NCBI GenBank assembly: GCA_029260265.1
Contig: JAJDDO010000024.1
Location: forward strand, 1-64,000
Source: Phycisphaerales bacterium
GTDB taxonomy: Bacteria; Planctomycetota; Phycisphaerae; Phycisphaerales; UBA1924
DNA: 64,000 nt
Direction: 5' to 3'
This document shows, piece by piece, positions 26,351 through 36,111 of this stretch. The position numbers and the translations under genes are program-made. The notes beneath the pieces are model-generated. The model saw nothing but the letters and a program-made list of their open reading frames with translations, was not told where the DNA came from and did no database searches. Numbering within the stretch: the stretch's first letter is position 1; the number at the start of each line of letters is the position of its first letter.

Positions 26351-29300
26351 TCACCCTGCTGAGGTGATCTCTTCTTCTACTTCGCTGATCGATTTTTCAA
26401 TATCTTCATCGCCACCGGGGATCGATCGGTAGATCGAGCGTGCATTAAGCACTTCGAAACGGGCTGTTTCGAGGTCCTCTTTGGCGATGTTGAGCCTCGC
26501 ATCAGCGAGGATCATGGTTATCCGTGTGGAGGTCGTGTTCGCCCGTTGTTTGCCGAGCTTGATATTTTCGCTGGCCTTCTCGAACTGGCCAAGCTTGATG
26601 TACACCCGGGCGAGGGTCTCGTACGGGGCGCTGTTGGCGGTCTTCGATTCTGTTGCTGCCAAAGCATAATCCAATGCGTCCTGCGGGCGATCGAGATGCT
26701 CTGAGTACGCGAACGCAATGTTGTTGTTCAGCTCCCAGCTCTCTGGGAACGCAACCAGGCCCTTGGCCCAGACATCAACCGCGCCCTCGTAGTCTTCGAG
26801 CTCGAAGCGTTGCGAGCCGTGAGTCTGGAAGGCGATGAGCTGGCGCGTAGGATTCTCGCCCTGCTCGCTTAGGCGTGTGAGCAGCGCATCGGCGCGTTGC
26901 GGATCCTGCTTCTCGTTCACCAATCGCATCGAGATAAAAAGGTCAAGCCATTTCTGGATCTGATCAACATCGGTGCGTCGGCGTACCGATTCGAGATAGG
27001 CAAGCTCTTCGCTCGCATCCTTTTCTTCAAAGAATCGCACCATGTTTCCGTGCCATGAAATGATCGCGCGATCATTCTCCAGCGAGATATCGAAGGCCTT
27101 GGTGAGCTGCTGAATCGCAAAGTCACTCCGCCCGCGGGCATCGAGGACAAGAGCCTGTGCTGCAAGCAGCCCGGCGCTCTTGTTGAGTCCGCCAACCAGC
27201 TCGGCGAGCTCATTGATCACCGCGTTTGCAGCGTCGGTGTCGGGTGAGGACATCCGCACGATCGAATCGACATACGCAGCGCCGTCCGCCGGCGCACGCC
27301 GTTTCTCCCATGCCATCGCGTACATTTCTGTCGCGTGATTCCATTCCCTTCTCGATGCAAACACCTGTCCCATCTGGGACATCAACGGCGCGTCGTTCGG
27401 GCGACGCTCGATCACTTCTTTGGCGAGGTCAATCGCTTCGCCCGAGCGGTCGGTGTCGACCAGTTCATTGAGCACGCCGAAGAGCGCTTCGTCAAGGTTT
27501 GGATTAATCCGCACGGCGCTGAGCAGGTCCTGCATCGCCTTATCGCGTTCGGCGACGGCAAAGTACGCCGCCGCGCGGACACGATATGCCCGCCAGTCAT
27601 TGGCGTTGATCTTGAGTGCTTGATCGACATCTGAAAGCAGGTCGGCCATCAAATCCTGCTCGCCGATCATCGACTCTGCACGCTTGACATACACGATCGG
27701 GTCATCCGGATACTTGGCGACCACCCCGTCGAGCACTTCGCGTGCCTCGGCGAACTTGTTGATGGCGTTGAGGATTTCCGCTCGCTGGAGCATCGCGATC
27801 TTCGACTCCTTCACGGATTCATCGAGCGAATCGAGCAACTCTAATGCCTCCTGATGCTTGCCGATGCGGAGATTGGCCTCGATCAACTTCGTGCGGTAGG
27901 AATCGTCAGGATCGTTCCCGGATTGCACAACCCGCGCATACGCCTCGGAGGCAGCAGCGAACTGATTGGTCGCCATAAACAGATCACCCTGCATCTTTGA
28001 CCCGTTCATAAAGGACGGATCCTCGAGCTCGACCGCACGATTGGCAGCCTGGCGAGCAAGGTCCGGGCGCCCGCGATCGAGCATAAACCGTGCAAGCGAG
28101 AGGTACGGAGCCTCGGAAGCCTCTTCACCCAACGCGGCGATGTAGTCAGCGTAGACTCGCTGTGCGAGCATGAGCCCGCTCTCTTTGCCTACGCGACCTT
28201 GGTCCGCGTTCCACTTGGCCTCGAGCTCGACGAGCGTGAGCGTATCGTCCTGGGCCCTCAATGAACTGATCATCGCCTTGGATTCATCCCAACGCTTGGC
28301 TTCGATGTACATCCTCGCCAGTTCGGCAGCGTTCTGCGTGTCAGAGGCGTTAAGCTCGAACATCCGCTCTCTCTGGCGGATGGCAAAGTCTCGTCCCTGA
28401 TCGCCGCCGTAGTTGGCCTCGAGCATCAACCAAAGGTTGTTGAAGTTGGATTGTCCGATCCCGTACTTTTGGTTCGCCCGCGCCACATCAAGCGCACGCT
28501 CAAACCTTGCTCCGCGCGTCAGCATCGCGACATACTCGTAAATGGTGGCGCCGTCGTCAGGGCGGATAGAGATCGCCTGCTGGAATGATTCGCTCGCAGG
28601 ATCAATCTGCCCGGTCCGTCCTTGCTCGATCGCGAGCATCCGATAGACCGCTGCGCTCGCGTTGCCCAGCGCGGTTGCTTGCTTGAGCAGCTCGATCGCT
28701 CGATCATGATCGTTGCTCTGTGCAGCGATGCGCGCCTTGAATGTCAGCCCGCGCACGCCGTCGATGTTCTGCTCGACAGCGCGCTTCGTAATCTGCTCGC
28801 TCCTCGCGATATCGCCCTGCCCGATCGCCCGGTTGAACTCGAGCTCGATCACCCGTGGGTCCGTGGGCGCGATTTCATCGAGGCGGGCGAGGGTCGCATC
28901 AAGCTCGTCTGTTCGGTTGTTGCGGAGGTACACATTGGCGATCGAGATCTCTTGATCAACCTCTGGGCGATCGGAGAGCCGGATGAGCGAAACAAGAATT
29001 GTGACGGGGTCATCGCCCGCCATCGCCTCGGCCATCTGTGTCATGCTCTCATCGTCCGCGTATCTGGCCGCGGACTGGACGAGCGTGGCGCGTGCGCCGA
29101 CGAGATCGCCGTTGTCCATCAGAAGCATCGCCAGCTCACGCGATGCCCGTGGTTCATAATCAATCGCAGGGTCCATGATCCCGTTGCGGAGTAGCTCGAT
29201 CGCCGAGGCAAGATCGCCCGGCTGACCCTCAAAGCCCGTCCGAATCTGGCGGGCACGCAGAATCAACGCGAGCGCCGGGTCGGATTCAATCAACAGAGTG

Positions 29301-30994
29301 GGATCTTGGAGAGCCATTGCGCTCTCGAGCAGCTCGCGGACCTGCTCGTTGTCATAGTCGAACTCGAGGATCTTGTTGTACTGCTCGATGGCGTTGTCGT
29401 AGTTGTCGAGCCTGATCTCGATATCCGCAAGTGTGATCCGTGCGCGTACATCGGATTTACGAAGCGAGACCAGCCGCTCGAGCGCCGACTTGGCGACCCC
29501 GAGCTGCCCGAGTTGGCGTGCGGTGGTGCCTTCGCGCCAGAGCCCATCGACAAACCGTCGATTGGTTTGTTCATTGTATTTTTTATACATGCTCAACGCG
29601 TCGTTGAGGTCACCCTTCGCTTCGGACACCCGCCCACGAAGCAGTAAGAGCTGGTAATCGTCGTCCGAGACCGCGATCGAGATCTGTTCGACAAGCTCTT
29701 CGATCTCTGCGAGCAACGAGCCGTCAACTTCATCTCCACCCTCGGTCTCGAACCTGGCCTGGGCGAGCTGGAGCTGATTGAGCTTGATCTCGGCGATGGA
29801 GATCAGTGATTGCTGCTTGCGTGTATAGAGCATCAGCCCGTCAAGACTCAGCGGGATCTGGGGGAGATCAACAATCGCTTGGAACATGTTGAGCGCAGCA
29901 TCAATATCGCCCGCCTGCTGATTGATGCGAGCAGAGACCCACAGCGCCTTCGGCAGTCCGGCGTTGAGTTCAACAATCCGGTCGCTTAGGGCAACGGTCT
30001 GATCAAGCCCTTGGCCCGCGTCGATCGCCGCCTCAGCGCGAAGCAGCTGATCGAGAATATCCATCCGCAGCTGGTCCTTCTCAGCGTTCATCAGGTAATC
30101 GAAGATCGCATCGAGTTCCGGCTTAAACACCCGGAACGCAGCAAGAACTTCCTGAGTCCGCTCTGCACCTTCAAGCCCTTCGCCGTGCACCTCGCGGGCC
30201 CGATCAAGCTTCATGGTCAGGAGCATGGAAGAAATCAACGGATCGTTGGGGTGTGTAGCGAGGAACTGCTCGCAATCCGCAATCCCCTCATCTCGCTTTG
30301 CAAAGAGGAGCGTGGTATCGCCCTCGAGCTGGTTGCGGATCGCGTCAAAGACCTTCCACCGCACCAATGCAGCGAGCACATCGCTGTCATCATTGTTCGC
30401 ATTCAGGGCCGCCTGCAGGTCTTCTTGGTAGAGCTCGATTTGATCGTCGCTCAGCACGCCGCGGGCTTGGGCGATCATGTCGTATCCGAGCCCTCGGTAT
30501 CTGCGGAGTGTTTCCCACTCGGCGCCATCCTCGGGCTGCCCATCAAAGTAGCTCAGGGCCCGGGTCGCCGATTCGATCAACCGGTCCGCGCCGTTTCTTG
30601 AATAGCTCGTGTTGAGCAGGGCGAGATCGATGTCGAGCACCTCGCGGTGCGCATCGATATTGGTCCGCAGGGTCGAGCTCCGGTGGAGCATCGCACCGAT
30701 GTAATCCTTGAAGAACATGTCCTGGTATTCGGTCTCATTGGAGGGCGTCAGATGGGTCATCGAGTCGATCCATTTGTCCATCCAGTCGACCCGCGAGAGG
30801 TCCTTGTTGACCGCCTTGCCGTAGAACATCTTGGCGTTCTCGTAATCACCCGCTGCGGCCATTTTATCGCCCGACGCGATATGGTCAGCGCCGGTCTTCT
30901 TGACCACCGAGTAGGCGACCGCCACGAGCCCGAGCAGCCCAAGGACCACAACCGAGAGCAGGATCACAAACTTTGTATTGATTCGAGATGCCAT
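26351..30994 (-). CDS. Giant membrane-anchored TPR protein of the exosortase/EPS locus
   Basis: 1547 residues. An N-terminal signal-anchor (about 8-28, VILLSVVVLGLLGLVAVAY) is followed almost entirely by helical TPR-like repeats (for example LGVAKSALERLVSLRKSDVRA, AFARIEYNRAL-type Ala/Leu spacing) on the periplasmic side. Position next to exosortase and EpsI recalls the PrsT-type TPR protein of PEP-CTERM/exosortase loci, which is shorter. A scaffold role in export or in presenting substrates is inferred. AAAGGT precedes the ATG. It is followed by the Wzz/BYK gene after 86 bases. Confidence 0.85.
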   Translation of the reverse strand: MASRINTKFVILLSVVVLGLLGLVAVAYSVVKKTGADHIASGDKMAAAGDYENAKMFYGKAVNKDLSRVDWMDKWIDSMTHLTPSNETEYQDMFFKDYIGAMLHRSSTLRTNIDAHREVLDIDLALLNTSYSRNGADRLIESATRALSYFDGQPEDGAEWETLRRYRGLGYDMIAQARGVLSDDQIELYQEDLQAALNANNDDSDVLAALVRWKVFDAIRNQLEGDTTLLFAKRDEGIADCEQFLATHPNDPLISSMLLTMKLDRAREVHGEGLEGAERTQEVLAAFRVFKPELDAIFDYLMNAEKDQLRMDILDQLLRAEAAIDAGQGLDQTVALSDRIVELNAGLPKALWVSARINQQAGDIDAALNMFQAIVDLPQIPLSLDGLMLYTRKQQSLISIAEIKLNQLQLAQARFETEGGDEVDGSLLAEIEELVEQISIAVSDDDYQLLLLRGRVSEAKGDLNDALSMYKKYNEQTNRRFVDGLWREGTTARQLGQLGVAKSALERLVSLRKSDVRARITLADIEIRLDNYDNAIEQYNKILEFDYDNEQVRELLESAMALQDPTLLIESDPALALILRARQIRTGFEGQPGDLASAIELLRNGIMDPAIDYEPRASRELAMLLMDNGDLVGARATLVQSAARYADDESMTQMAEAMAGDDPVTILVSLIRLSDRPEVDQEISIANVYLRNNRTDELDATLARLDEIAPTDPRVIELEFNRAIGQGDIARSEQITKRAVEQNIDGVRGLTFKARIAAQSNDHDRAIELLKQATALGNASAAVYRMLAIEQGRTGQIDPASESFQQAISIRPDDGATIYEYVAMLTRGARFERALDVARANQKYGIGQSNFNNLWLMLEANYGGDQGRDFAIRQRERMFELNASDTQNAAELARMYIEAKRWDESKAMISSLRAQDDTLTLVELEAKWNADQGRVGKESGLMLAQRVYADYIAALGEEASEAPYLSLARFMLDRGRPDLARQAANRAVELEDPSFMNGSKMQGDLFMATNQFAAASEAYARVVQSGNDPDDSYRTKLIEANLRIGKHQEALELLDSLDESVKESKIAMLQRAEILNAINKFAEAREVLDGVVAKYPDDPIVYVKRAESMIGEQDLMADLLSDVDQALKINANDWRAYRVRAAAYFAVAERDKAMQDLLSAVRINPNLDEALFGVLNELVDTDRSGEAIDLAKEVIERRPNDAPLMSQMGQVFASRREWNHATEMYAMAWEKRRAPADGAAYVDSIVRMSSPDTDAANAVINELAELVGGLNKSAGLLAAQALVLDARGRSDFAIQQLTKAFDISLENDRAIISWHGNMVRFFEEKDASEELAYLESVRRRTDVDQIQKWLDLFISMRLVNEKQDPQRADALLTRLSEQGENPTRQLIAFQTHGSQRFELEDYEGAVDVWAKGLVAFPESWELNNNIAFAYSEHLDRPQDALDYALAATESKTANSAPYETLARVYIKLGQFEKASENIKLGKQRANTTSTRITMILADARLNIAKEDLETARFEVLNARSIYRSIPGGDEDIEKSISEVEEEITSAG

Positions 30995-31030
30995 TGTTTC
31001 GTACCTTTATCTTTCAGCCCGCCGGGCTTC

Positions 31031-31936
31031 TCACGATGAACCTTGTTCATCATCACTTGTCTGATTCTCTGGATAAATCCCTTGTTCGACCTTCGTCCAA
31101 TCGGGGACGCACCGCATAATCTCGCCGATCAACTCGCTGAGTAGCTCGCTCGATGCTTCTATAAACTCGTCCATCGAATCTACGGTGTTCGAGTTGATCT
31201 GCACCTTGAGATAGAATGAATAGTTGTCATCAAGATTGAACGCCAGGGCGCGGACATCATTGGCATTGGCCTTGGTCCGCCCGTTGGCGATAAAGAAGTA
31301 ACCCGCATAGATCGTTCGCCCTGCGCCGATAAACTCGCTCACGCGCATCTGGATCTGATCGTCCGGCCCCACATTGCGAGGCAGCCTCACACGCAGCCCC
31401 GGCGCGTCGGTCATGGTCCGGTCATTGCTCAGCCGGGTGGTGTAGATCTTGCCGTTGATCCCGCCGAGCTCTTCAGGCACGCCGCGGTCAATCGCCCAGC
31501 TGGAGGTGTCCAGCTTCAGCGCGACCGATCGAGACGAGCTGCTCTGTTGAAGTCCGCCGCCCACAAAGCATCGCTCTGGGATGTGCGGCACGGTGTCGAT
31601 GCCGCCGGTGTAGTACGCGCCGTGCAATCGCAAAGCCACCGAGCGGGTGGGGTCTTCGGGGTTCTTCTTGGTGTAGAACCGGTTGAGGTAGTTTTCTGTG
31701 CCCAGCACCTCGAGGACCTCAGTCGCTTCGACCTGGTCAGAGCCGACACGGATCCAGTTCGTTGTTTCAGTCGGCAGGCTCGCGAGCTGCCGATTGTCTT
31801 TTGGATAGATCGGGGTCTTGGTCAGGTGGATGCCGCGGGTGTTGATCATCGCGGTCATGGCGCCAGCGCCGATCAGCAGCATGACCAGAGCGAGCACGCC
31901 GGCCGGACCTTTCAGATGAGCGTTGCGTTTATTCAT
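31031..31936 (-). CDS. Exosortase-associated EpsI family protein
   Basis: 301 residues. One N-terminal membrane helix (about 12-32) precedes an extracytoplasmic domain. The family's conserved segment is seen as HIPERCFVGGGL (about 120), matching the His-x-Pro...Cys pattern of EpsI domains that accompany exosortases. Function is unsettled in the literature; it is thought to work with exosortase in EPS export or sorting. The ATG overlaps the exosortase stop by eight bases. In some bacteria the two domains are one polypeptide, supporting their partnership. Confidence 0.85.
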   Translation of the reverse strand: MNKRNAHLKGPAGVLALVMLLIGAGAMTAMINTRGIHLTKTPIYPKDNRQLASLPTETTNWIRVGSDQVEATEVLEVLGTENYLNRFYTKKNPEDPTRSVALRLHGAYYTGGIDTVPHIPERCFVGGGLQQSSSSRSVALKLDTSSWAIDRGVPEELGGINGKIYTTRLSNDRTMTDAPGLRVRLPRNVGPDDQIQMRVSEFIGAGRTIYAGYFFIANGRTKANANDVRALAFNLDDNYSFYLKVQINSNTVDSMDEFIEASSELLSELIGEIMRCVPDWTKVEQGIYPENQTSDDEQGSS

Positions 31937-32879
31937 TGGCCGCCCCCTCTGTTGGCTTGATGATCCGATTGAGTGACCAAACCACCGCGAGAAACAGCAG
32001 CAACGAGGGAACTAGCAGTATGGTCCCAATCATCGTGTGCGTATCGCCGGCCGCGAGATTTGGATCGCCCAGCATGAGAAGCCCGAGAACCGTGACGCGG
32101 ACCATATTCATAAAGATCGCCACCGGGCCGGCGAGCAAGATCAACGCGATCCGCTGCCACCAATGGGCCGACCCGATCAACGCAACCGCCACCGCAAGGG
32201 CATAGAAGGCGATGACCATCCGCATGCCCGAGCAGGCTTCAGCGACATTCATCGGCAACCGCTCTCCGGTGCTCTTGATGATGTCGAGTGTGTTGCCGTC
32301 GATATCAACACTGAACCATCCCGTCGGTTCGCCGATGAGATTGAGCATCAGCCATGATCCCTGCGAGGCAAGAAGCTGGAGCGGGAAGGTCAGCGCGATC
32401 ATGTACCCCTTCGAAACCGTAATCATCAGCAGCAGGTACATAATCGGGATCACAAGGTGGCGGAACATCGCAGGACCAACCATCCAGAGAACCAATGACC
32501 CCAGCGTGAGGATGATCGCCATCCCCGAGGTCATGTGGTTCTGAACAACAAACACACAAAAAACATAAGTGAAAAGCCCGGTCGCGAACGGCACCGCCGC
32601 AGGCCAATACACCCTCGTTTTCGTGGATGCAATCTTCTCCCGATTTAACCAAGCAATGTACCCCGCGATCAATGGGATCACGAAGGCGTGCCCCCAGTCC
32701 TCGGGGTGTGTCACGCTCAGCCTGATCTGCATCTTGTACCACCGGAAGAACATCAGGATGAACCCAACGCCCAGCACGCCGGCGATCGTAAGCCCTTGGT
32801 GCGTAAACATACCCATCACCAGATTGGGCTTGGTGCCGATAGATTCTTGGTTGGTAACCGGTGTTTGGGACATGCTCAT
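31929..32879 (-). CDS. Exosortase (transpeptidase-like integral membrane protein)
   Basis: 316 residues with about eight membrane helices. The exosortase/archaeosortase catalytic triad is complete: Cys216 in EACSGMR, Arg261 in MNMVRVT and His281 in GDTHTMIG. WGHAFVIPL early in the protein matches the family's conserved DW.HG-type segment. The enzyme would cleave C-terminal PEP-CTERM-like sorting signals and transfer proteins to a surface anchor. No protein with such a tail was found in this window. The subfamily within the exosortases cannot be assigned by eye. Confidence 0.9.
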   Translation of the reverse strand: MSMSQTPVTNQESIGTKPNLVMGMFTHQGLTIAGVLGVGFILMFFRWYKMQIRLSVTHPEDWGHAFVIPLIAGYIAWLNREKIASTKTRVYWPAAVPFATGLFTYVFCVFVVQNHMTSGMAIILTLGSLVLWMVGPAMFRHLVIPIMYLLLMITVSKGYMIALTFPLQLLASQGSWLMLNLIGEPTGWFSVDIDGNTLDIIKSTGERLPMNVAEACSGMRMVIAFYALAVAVALIGSAHWWQRIALILLAGPVAIFMNMVRVTVLGLLMLGDPNLAAGDTHTMIGTILLVPSLLLFLAVVWSLNRIIKPTEGAANE

Positions 32880-33105
32880 AGACTTCGTATTTTCGGCTCA
32901 GACCCCGCCCCGCTTTGATCCCAGCAGGAAGGTCCGGAATGATTGGCACCTTTCTCGCCCAATGCGCTCAGATCCACCCTCGTGCGTTCAGATTGGGCAT
33001 ACAGAAACCGCCCCGGACGCTCGACACGCAGATATTGCGTACGACTCATCAATCGGGGGGGTTCTTGGTTATCCGATCAGATCGAAAATTATCAAGATTT
33101 GTGTA

Positions 33106-34653
33106 TTAGGTTCCGAATGCGTTGTTGGACGGTGGGGCACCGAACACATCGTTGCCGAAGTTCCGATCCAACAAAAACCCGAACCCGTAGCTGGTCCGAA
33201 GCCCGCCTCGGAACACCGCCATCGGGGTGGCCCAGAAGCTGGTCCCGATATTGATCCGATCGTCGCGTTTGATGTACACATCGGGCTGGGTGCCCTCTGC
33301 AATGGCCCGCAGGTTCAGCATAATCGTTGCTTGCTCGTTGGTCCCGACCATGCGTGTCAGATCGACCCGCTCTGGGATGGCGAGCCCGCCGAGCCCGCCG
33401 GCAGCCGTGATCGCACGCGTCAGTGTCAGCTTACCAATACCCGGAAGGTTAAACACGCCCGGACGAGCAACCTGCCCGTCGAGGTAGTAAAAACCGACCG
33501 CAGAGCCTGGAATCCGGATAATGTCGCCCGGACGCACCACGATATTGTACCGGGCATCGCCCGCAACCAAAGGAGGCACCGGGATGCTGATCACACGCTG
33601 GGTGAACAGTTCGCCTCGTGAATCACGGGGGATCAACTCGCCGTCGTCATCGCGTGTGATCATCCGCCTCGAAGCGACAACCGTCGACTCGCGGACCCAT
33701 TGCCCATCACGGAACCGCCAGCGAGGGGTGTTGGCGATGGTGCTGCCGTTCTGTGCGCCGCTCTGATTTGCCGATTCAGGTGATCCGATCAGGTCGATCA
33801 GCGGCTCGTCGTCTTCAGGAGCATTCCCGATCACCGGGACCATTCCTGAACTGGTCCGCCCGCTGAGCGCGCCGGGGGAGGAGAGGTCATCGATGATATC
33901 GAGGAGGTCCTCGCCGTTATCAATCTCGTCGGGGTCATTGGTGGGGTTGAATGTGTCGCCCGAATCCTCGGGCTCCACGAGATCCGCGCTATCAGAGAGC
34001 GGCACCTGGCGGATCACGAGAATCTCGTCGGCGAACTCCGAAAATCCGCCCGCAGCATTGAGCGCTTCGAGCAAACGGAAATCGGCGGAGGGGATCGGGT
34101 ACTGACCAGATGACTGCACAGCACCCATCAGGGTGTAGTTCTGCTGACGGCGGAGCTGGACATTGACCGAAACGAGCGGGTCGGTCACAATGTCTTCCAT
34201 CTTGGCCGCGATCGCGCCGGCGACCTGGGTCTCGGTCAGCCCGGTCACAAAGACACGCCCGAGTTGCGGGATCTCGATGTACCCGTTCTGGTCAACCGAT
34301 CGCGGGAGATTGGTCGCCAACCCTCGGGTGATGAGGTCCCAGATAGTCAGATCCAGGAAGTCGCCCGGTCCGATGCGGTAGACATCGGTCTCTGGGATGA
34401 GGTCCTGGGGGGTGATTTCCGTTTTTTCGACCCATTGTTCGCTGACATCTTCGATGGCAGCGAGGTTTTCGAGGATGGGCACCCGGGTAGGGGTGTGCTC
34501 CCAGCGTCCGACCACCGAGGGGTCCATGTAGGAGTCGTAGTTGCATCCGCTGAGCAGTGTTGCCGCCAAGACGCATCCGCCGAGGGCGGTGGTCATCCTC
34601 GCGGATGGGGCGAGGGAGAGGGATCTGATCTGTTGAATCGCGTTGTGACGCAC
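33106..34653 (-). CDS. Wza-like polysaccharide export lipoprotein with acidic insertion
   Basis: About 515 residues. The GTG at 34653 has AGGAGA seven bases upstream and leads into a lipoprotein signal ending LLSGC. The Poly_export domain begins YRIGPGDFLDLTIWD, followed by SLBB-like segments (GYIEIPQLGRVFVTGLT; QNYTLMGAVQSSGQYPI; FYYLDGQVARPGVFNLPG). Between two beta-grasp parts lies an unusual insertion of about 140 residues, Asp/Glu/Ser-rich (for example DPDEIDNGEDLLDIIDD) and not found in Wza. It would form the outer-membrane export channel for the EPS. It is separated from exosortase by 226 bases that hold AT-rich promoter-like sequence. Confidence 0.88.
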   Translation of the reverse strand: MRHNAIQQIRSLSLAPSARMTTALGGCVLAATLLSGCNYDSYMDPSVVGRWEHTPTRVPILENLAAIEDVSEQWVEKTEITPQDLIPETDVYRIGPGDFLDLTIWDLITRGLATNLPRSVDQNGYIEIPQLGRVFVTGLTETQVAGAIAAKMEDIVTDPLVSVNVQLRRQQNYTLMGAVQSSGQYPIPSADFRLLEALNAAGGFSEFADEILVIRQVPLSDSADLVEPEDSGDTFNPTNDPDEIDNGEDLLDIIDDLSSPGALSGRTSSGMVPVIGNAPEDDEPLIDLIGSPESANQSGAQNGSTIANTPRWRFRDGQWVRESTVVASRRMITRDDDGELIPRDSRGELFTQRVISIPVPPLVAGDARYNIVVRPGDIIRIPGSAVGFYYLDGQVARPGVFNLPGIGKLTLTRAITAAGGLGGLAIPERVDLTRMVGTNEQATIMLNLRAIAEGTQPDVYIKRDDRINIGTSFWATPMAVFRGGLRTSYGFGFLLDRNFGNDVFGAPPSNNAFGT

Positions 34654-34964
34654 TGGGTTTCTCCTGCACTTCTGTTCACGCGCACCCTTGGTGTGGATGC
34701 ACCGCCCCATCTGGGCGCAGAGCCCAGATGTGTTCTAGTGTAGCGCACCGCAACCAAGCAATTGCGCGATCCGCCGACCCTTCCATCGACCGGGCGATGC
34801 CCATTTGTTGATTCTGAGCACCGATTTTCCCAGAGATGGTCCGGGAATCTGCAGCCGGCAGATCTTGCGTCTCTCTACGCCATCATGAGGGTCCTGGTTC
34901 ATCCGTATGCCGACACCAATCCGCGGCGTGAGTTTGGACGATCAATGACCTAGAGTTGAACCAG
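34654..34964. promoter_or_regulatory. Divergent regulatory region between the Wza-like gene and lipA, with leader hairpin
   Basis: The region contains no supported gene. A perfect 9-bp hairpin, CATCTGGGC (34708-34716) and GCCCAGATG (34722-34730), lies 55 bases before the Wza-like start. On the minus strand a TACACT -10-like element lies just upstream of it, so the hairpin would be in the mRNA leader. A second AT-poor stretch before lipA shows no convincing promoter. Confidence 0.45.
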
Positions 34965-36104
34965 ATGCAAGACCAAAGCACATCCGAGCCCTCCGACAAC
35001 CGCACCACGAGCGATTCCTTGCAATCAAGGGGCAATTCGGGCGCGCCGATCTCTGAGCAGGGGCTCAAAAGAACGCTCGCCCGTCATCCACGCCCGCTGG
35101 GTGGCGATCCCATCCGCACCCTCCGCCCGAGCTTCTCGCTTAACAGCATGATCCTCAACAATAAGGATGATGCGGTTCATCACCTCTCGCCAAAGCGCAA
35201 GCCCGCGTGGCTCAAGGCCAAAATGCCCGGCGGCAAGGCGTTCGCCAAGACCAAAGCCAATATCCACTCCAACGCGCTGCACACCGTTTGTGAAGAAGCC
35301 GGTTGCCCGAATATGGGTGAATGCTGGGAGCGGGGCGTGGCGACGATCATGATCCTCGGCGACACCTGCACCCGCGCGTGCGGGTTCTGCAATGTCAAAT
35401 CCGGGCGCCCGCAGTCGGTGGATAAGGACGAACCGAGACGCGTCGCGGATTCATTGCGCGGGCTCGGACTCAAGCACATCGTGATCACCTCGGTCGATCG
35501 CGATGACCTTCCGGATGGGGGCGCGGGGATCTGGGCCGAGACGATCATGCGTGTCCGTGAGGCATGCCCAGAGATGTCCATCGAGGTGCTGGTCGGAGAC
35601 TTCAAAGGCGATGAGGCAGCGTTGCAGATGGTCATCGATGCACGCCCAAATATCCTGGCGCACAACATCGAAACCGTCGAGCGATGCCACCCCGCCGTCC
35701 GCCCGAGCGCTCGCTATGAGCGGACGATCGAGCTGTTGCGAAGGGTCAAAGCACAGGGCGGCGTGGCCAAAACCTCGGTCATGGTCGGGATCGGCGAACG
35801 CAAGGAAGAAGTCTTTGAACTCTTCGAGGACATGATCGCCAAGACAAGCATGCACGAAGGACCAAGGGATCGCAACGATCCATCACGCGGAGACCCATGC
35901 GACATCATGACCGTCGGGCAGTACCTGCAGCCGACGCGGAATCATCTCCCGATCGATCGGTGGGTGCACCCCGATGAGTTCGCCGAATATGAAACGGTGG
36001 GCAAGCAGCTTGGATGGAAGGTGGTCATGAGCGGGCCGCTGGTGCGCTCGAGCTACCTCGCCGACGAGCAGGCGGACATGTTCAAGATGCTCGACATTGA
36101 CTAG
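34965..36104 (+). CDS. lipA: Lipoyl synthase
   Basis: It inserts sulfur at C6 and C8 of protein-bound octanoyl groups to form lipoyl cofactors. Both [4Fe-4S] cluster motifs are present: CEEAGCPNMGEC (CX4CX5C, auxiliary cluster) and CTRACGFC (CX3CX2C, radical SAM), with HNIETVERC and the C-terminal RSSYLADEQ. From the ATG at 34965 the product is 379 residues; the first about 60 are Ser/Thr/Arg-rich without family sequence. The ATG at 35148 would give about 318 residues, the usual length. The GC-rich third positions upstream favour the longer form, but the start remains open. Confidence 0.93.
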   Translation: MQDQSTSEPSDNRTTSDSLQSRGNSGAPISEQGLKRTLARHPRPLGGDPIRTLRPSFSLNSMILNNKDDAVHHLSPKRKPAWLKAKMPGGKAFAKTKANIHSNALHTVCEEAGCPNMGECWERGVATIMILGDTCTRACGFCNVKSGRPQSVDKDEPRRVADSLRGLGLKHIVITSVDRDDLPDGGAGIWAETIMRVREACPEMSIEVLVGDFKGDEAALQMVIDARPNILAHNIETVERCHPAVRPSARYERTIELLRRVKAQGGVAKTSVMVGIGERKEEVFELFEDMIAKTSMHEGPRDRNDPSRGDPCDIMTVGQYLQPTRNHLPIDRWVHPDEFAEYETVGKQLGWKVVMSGPLVRSSYLADEQADMFKMLDID

Positions 36105-36111
36105 ATGAACT

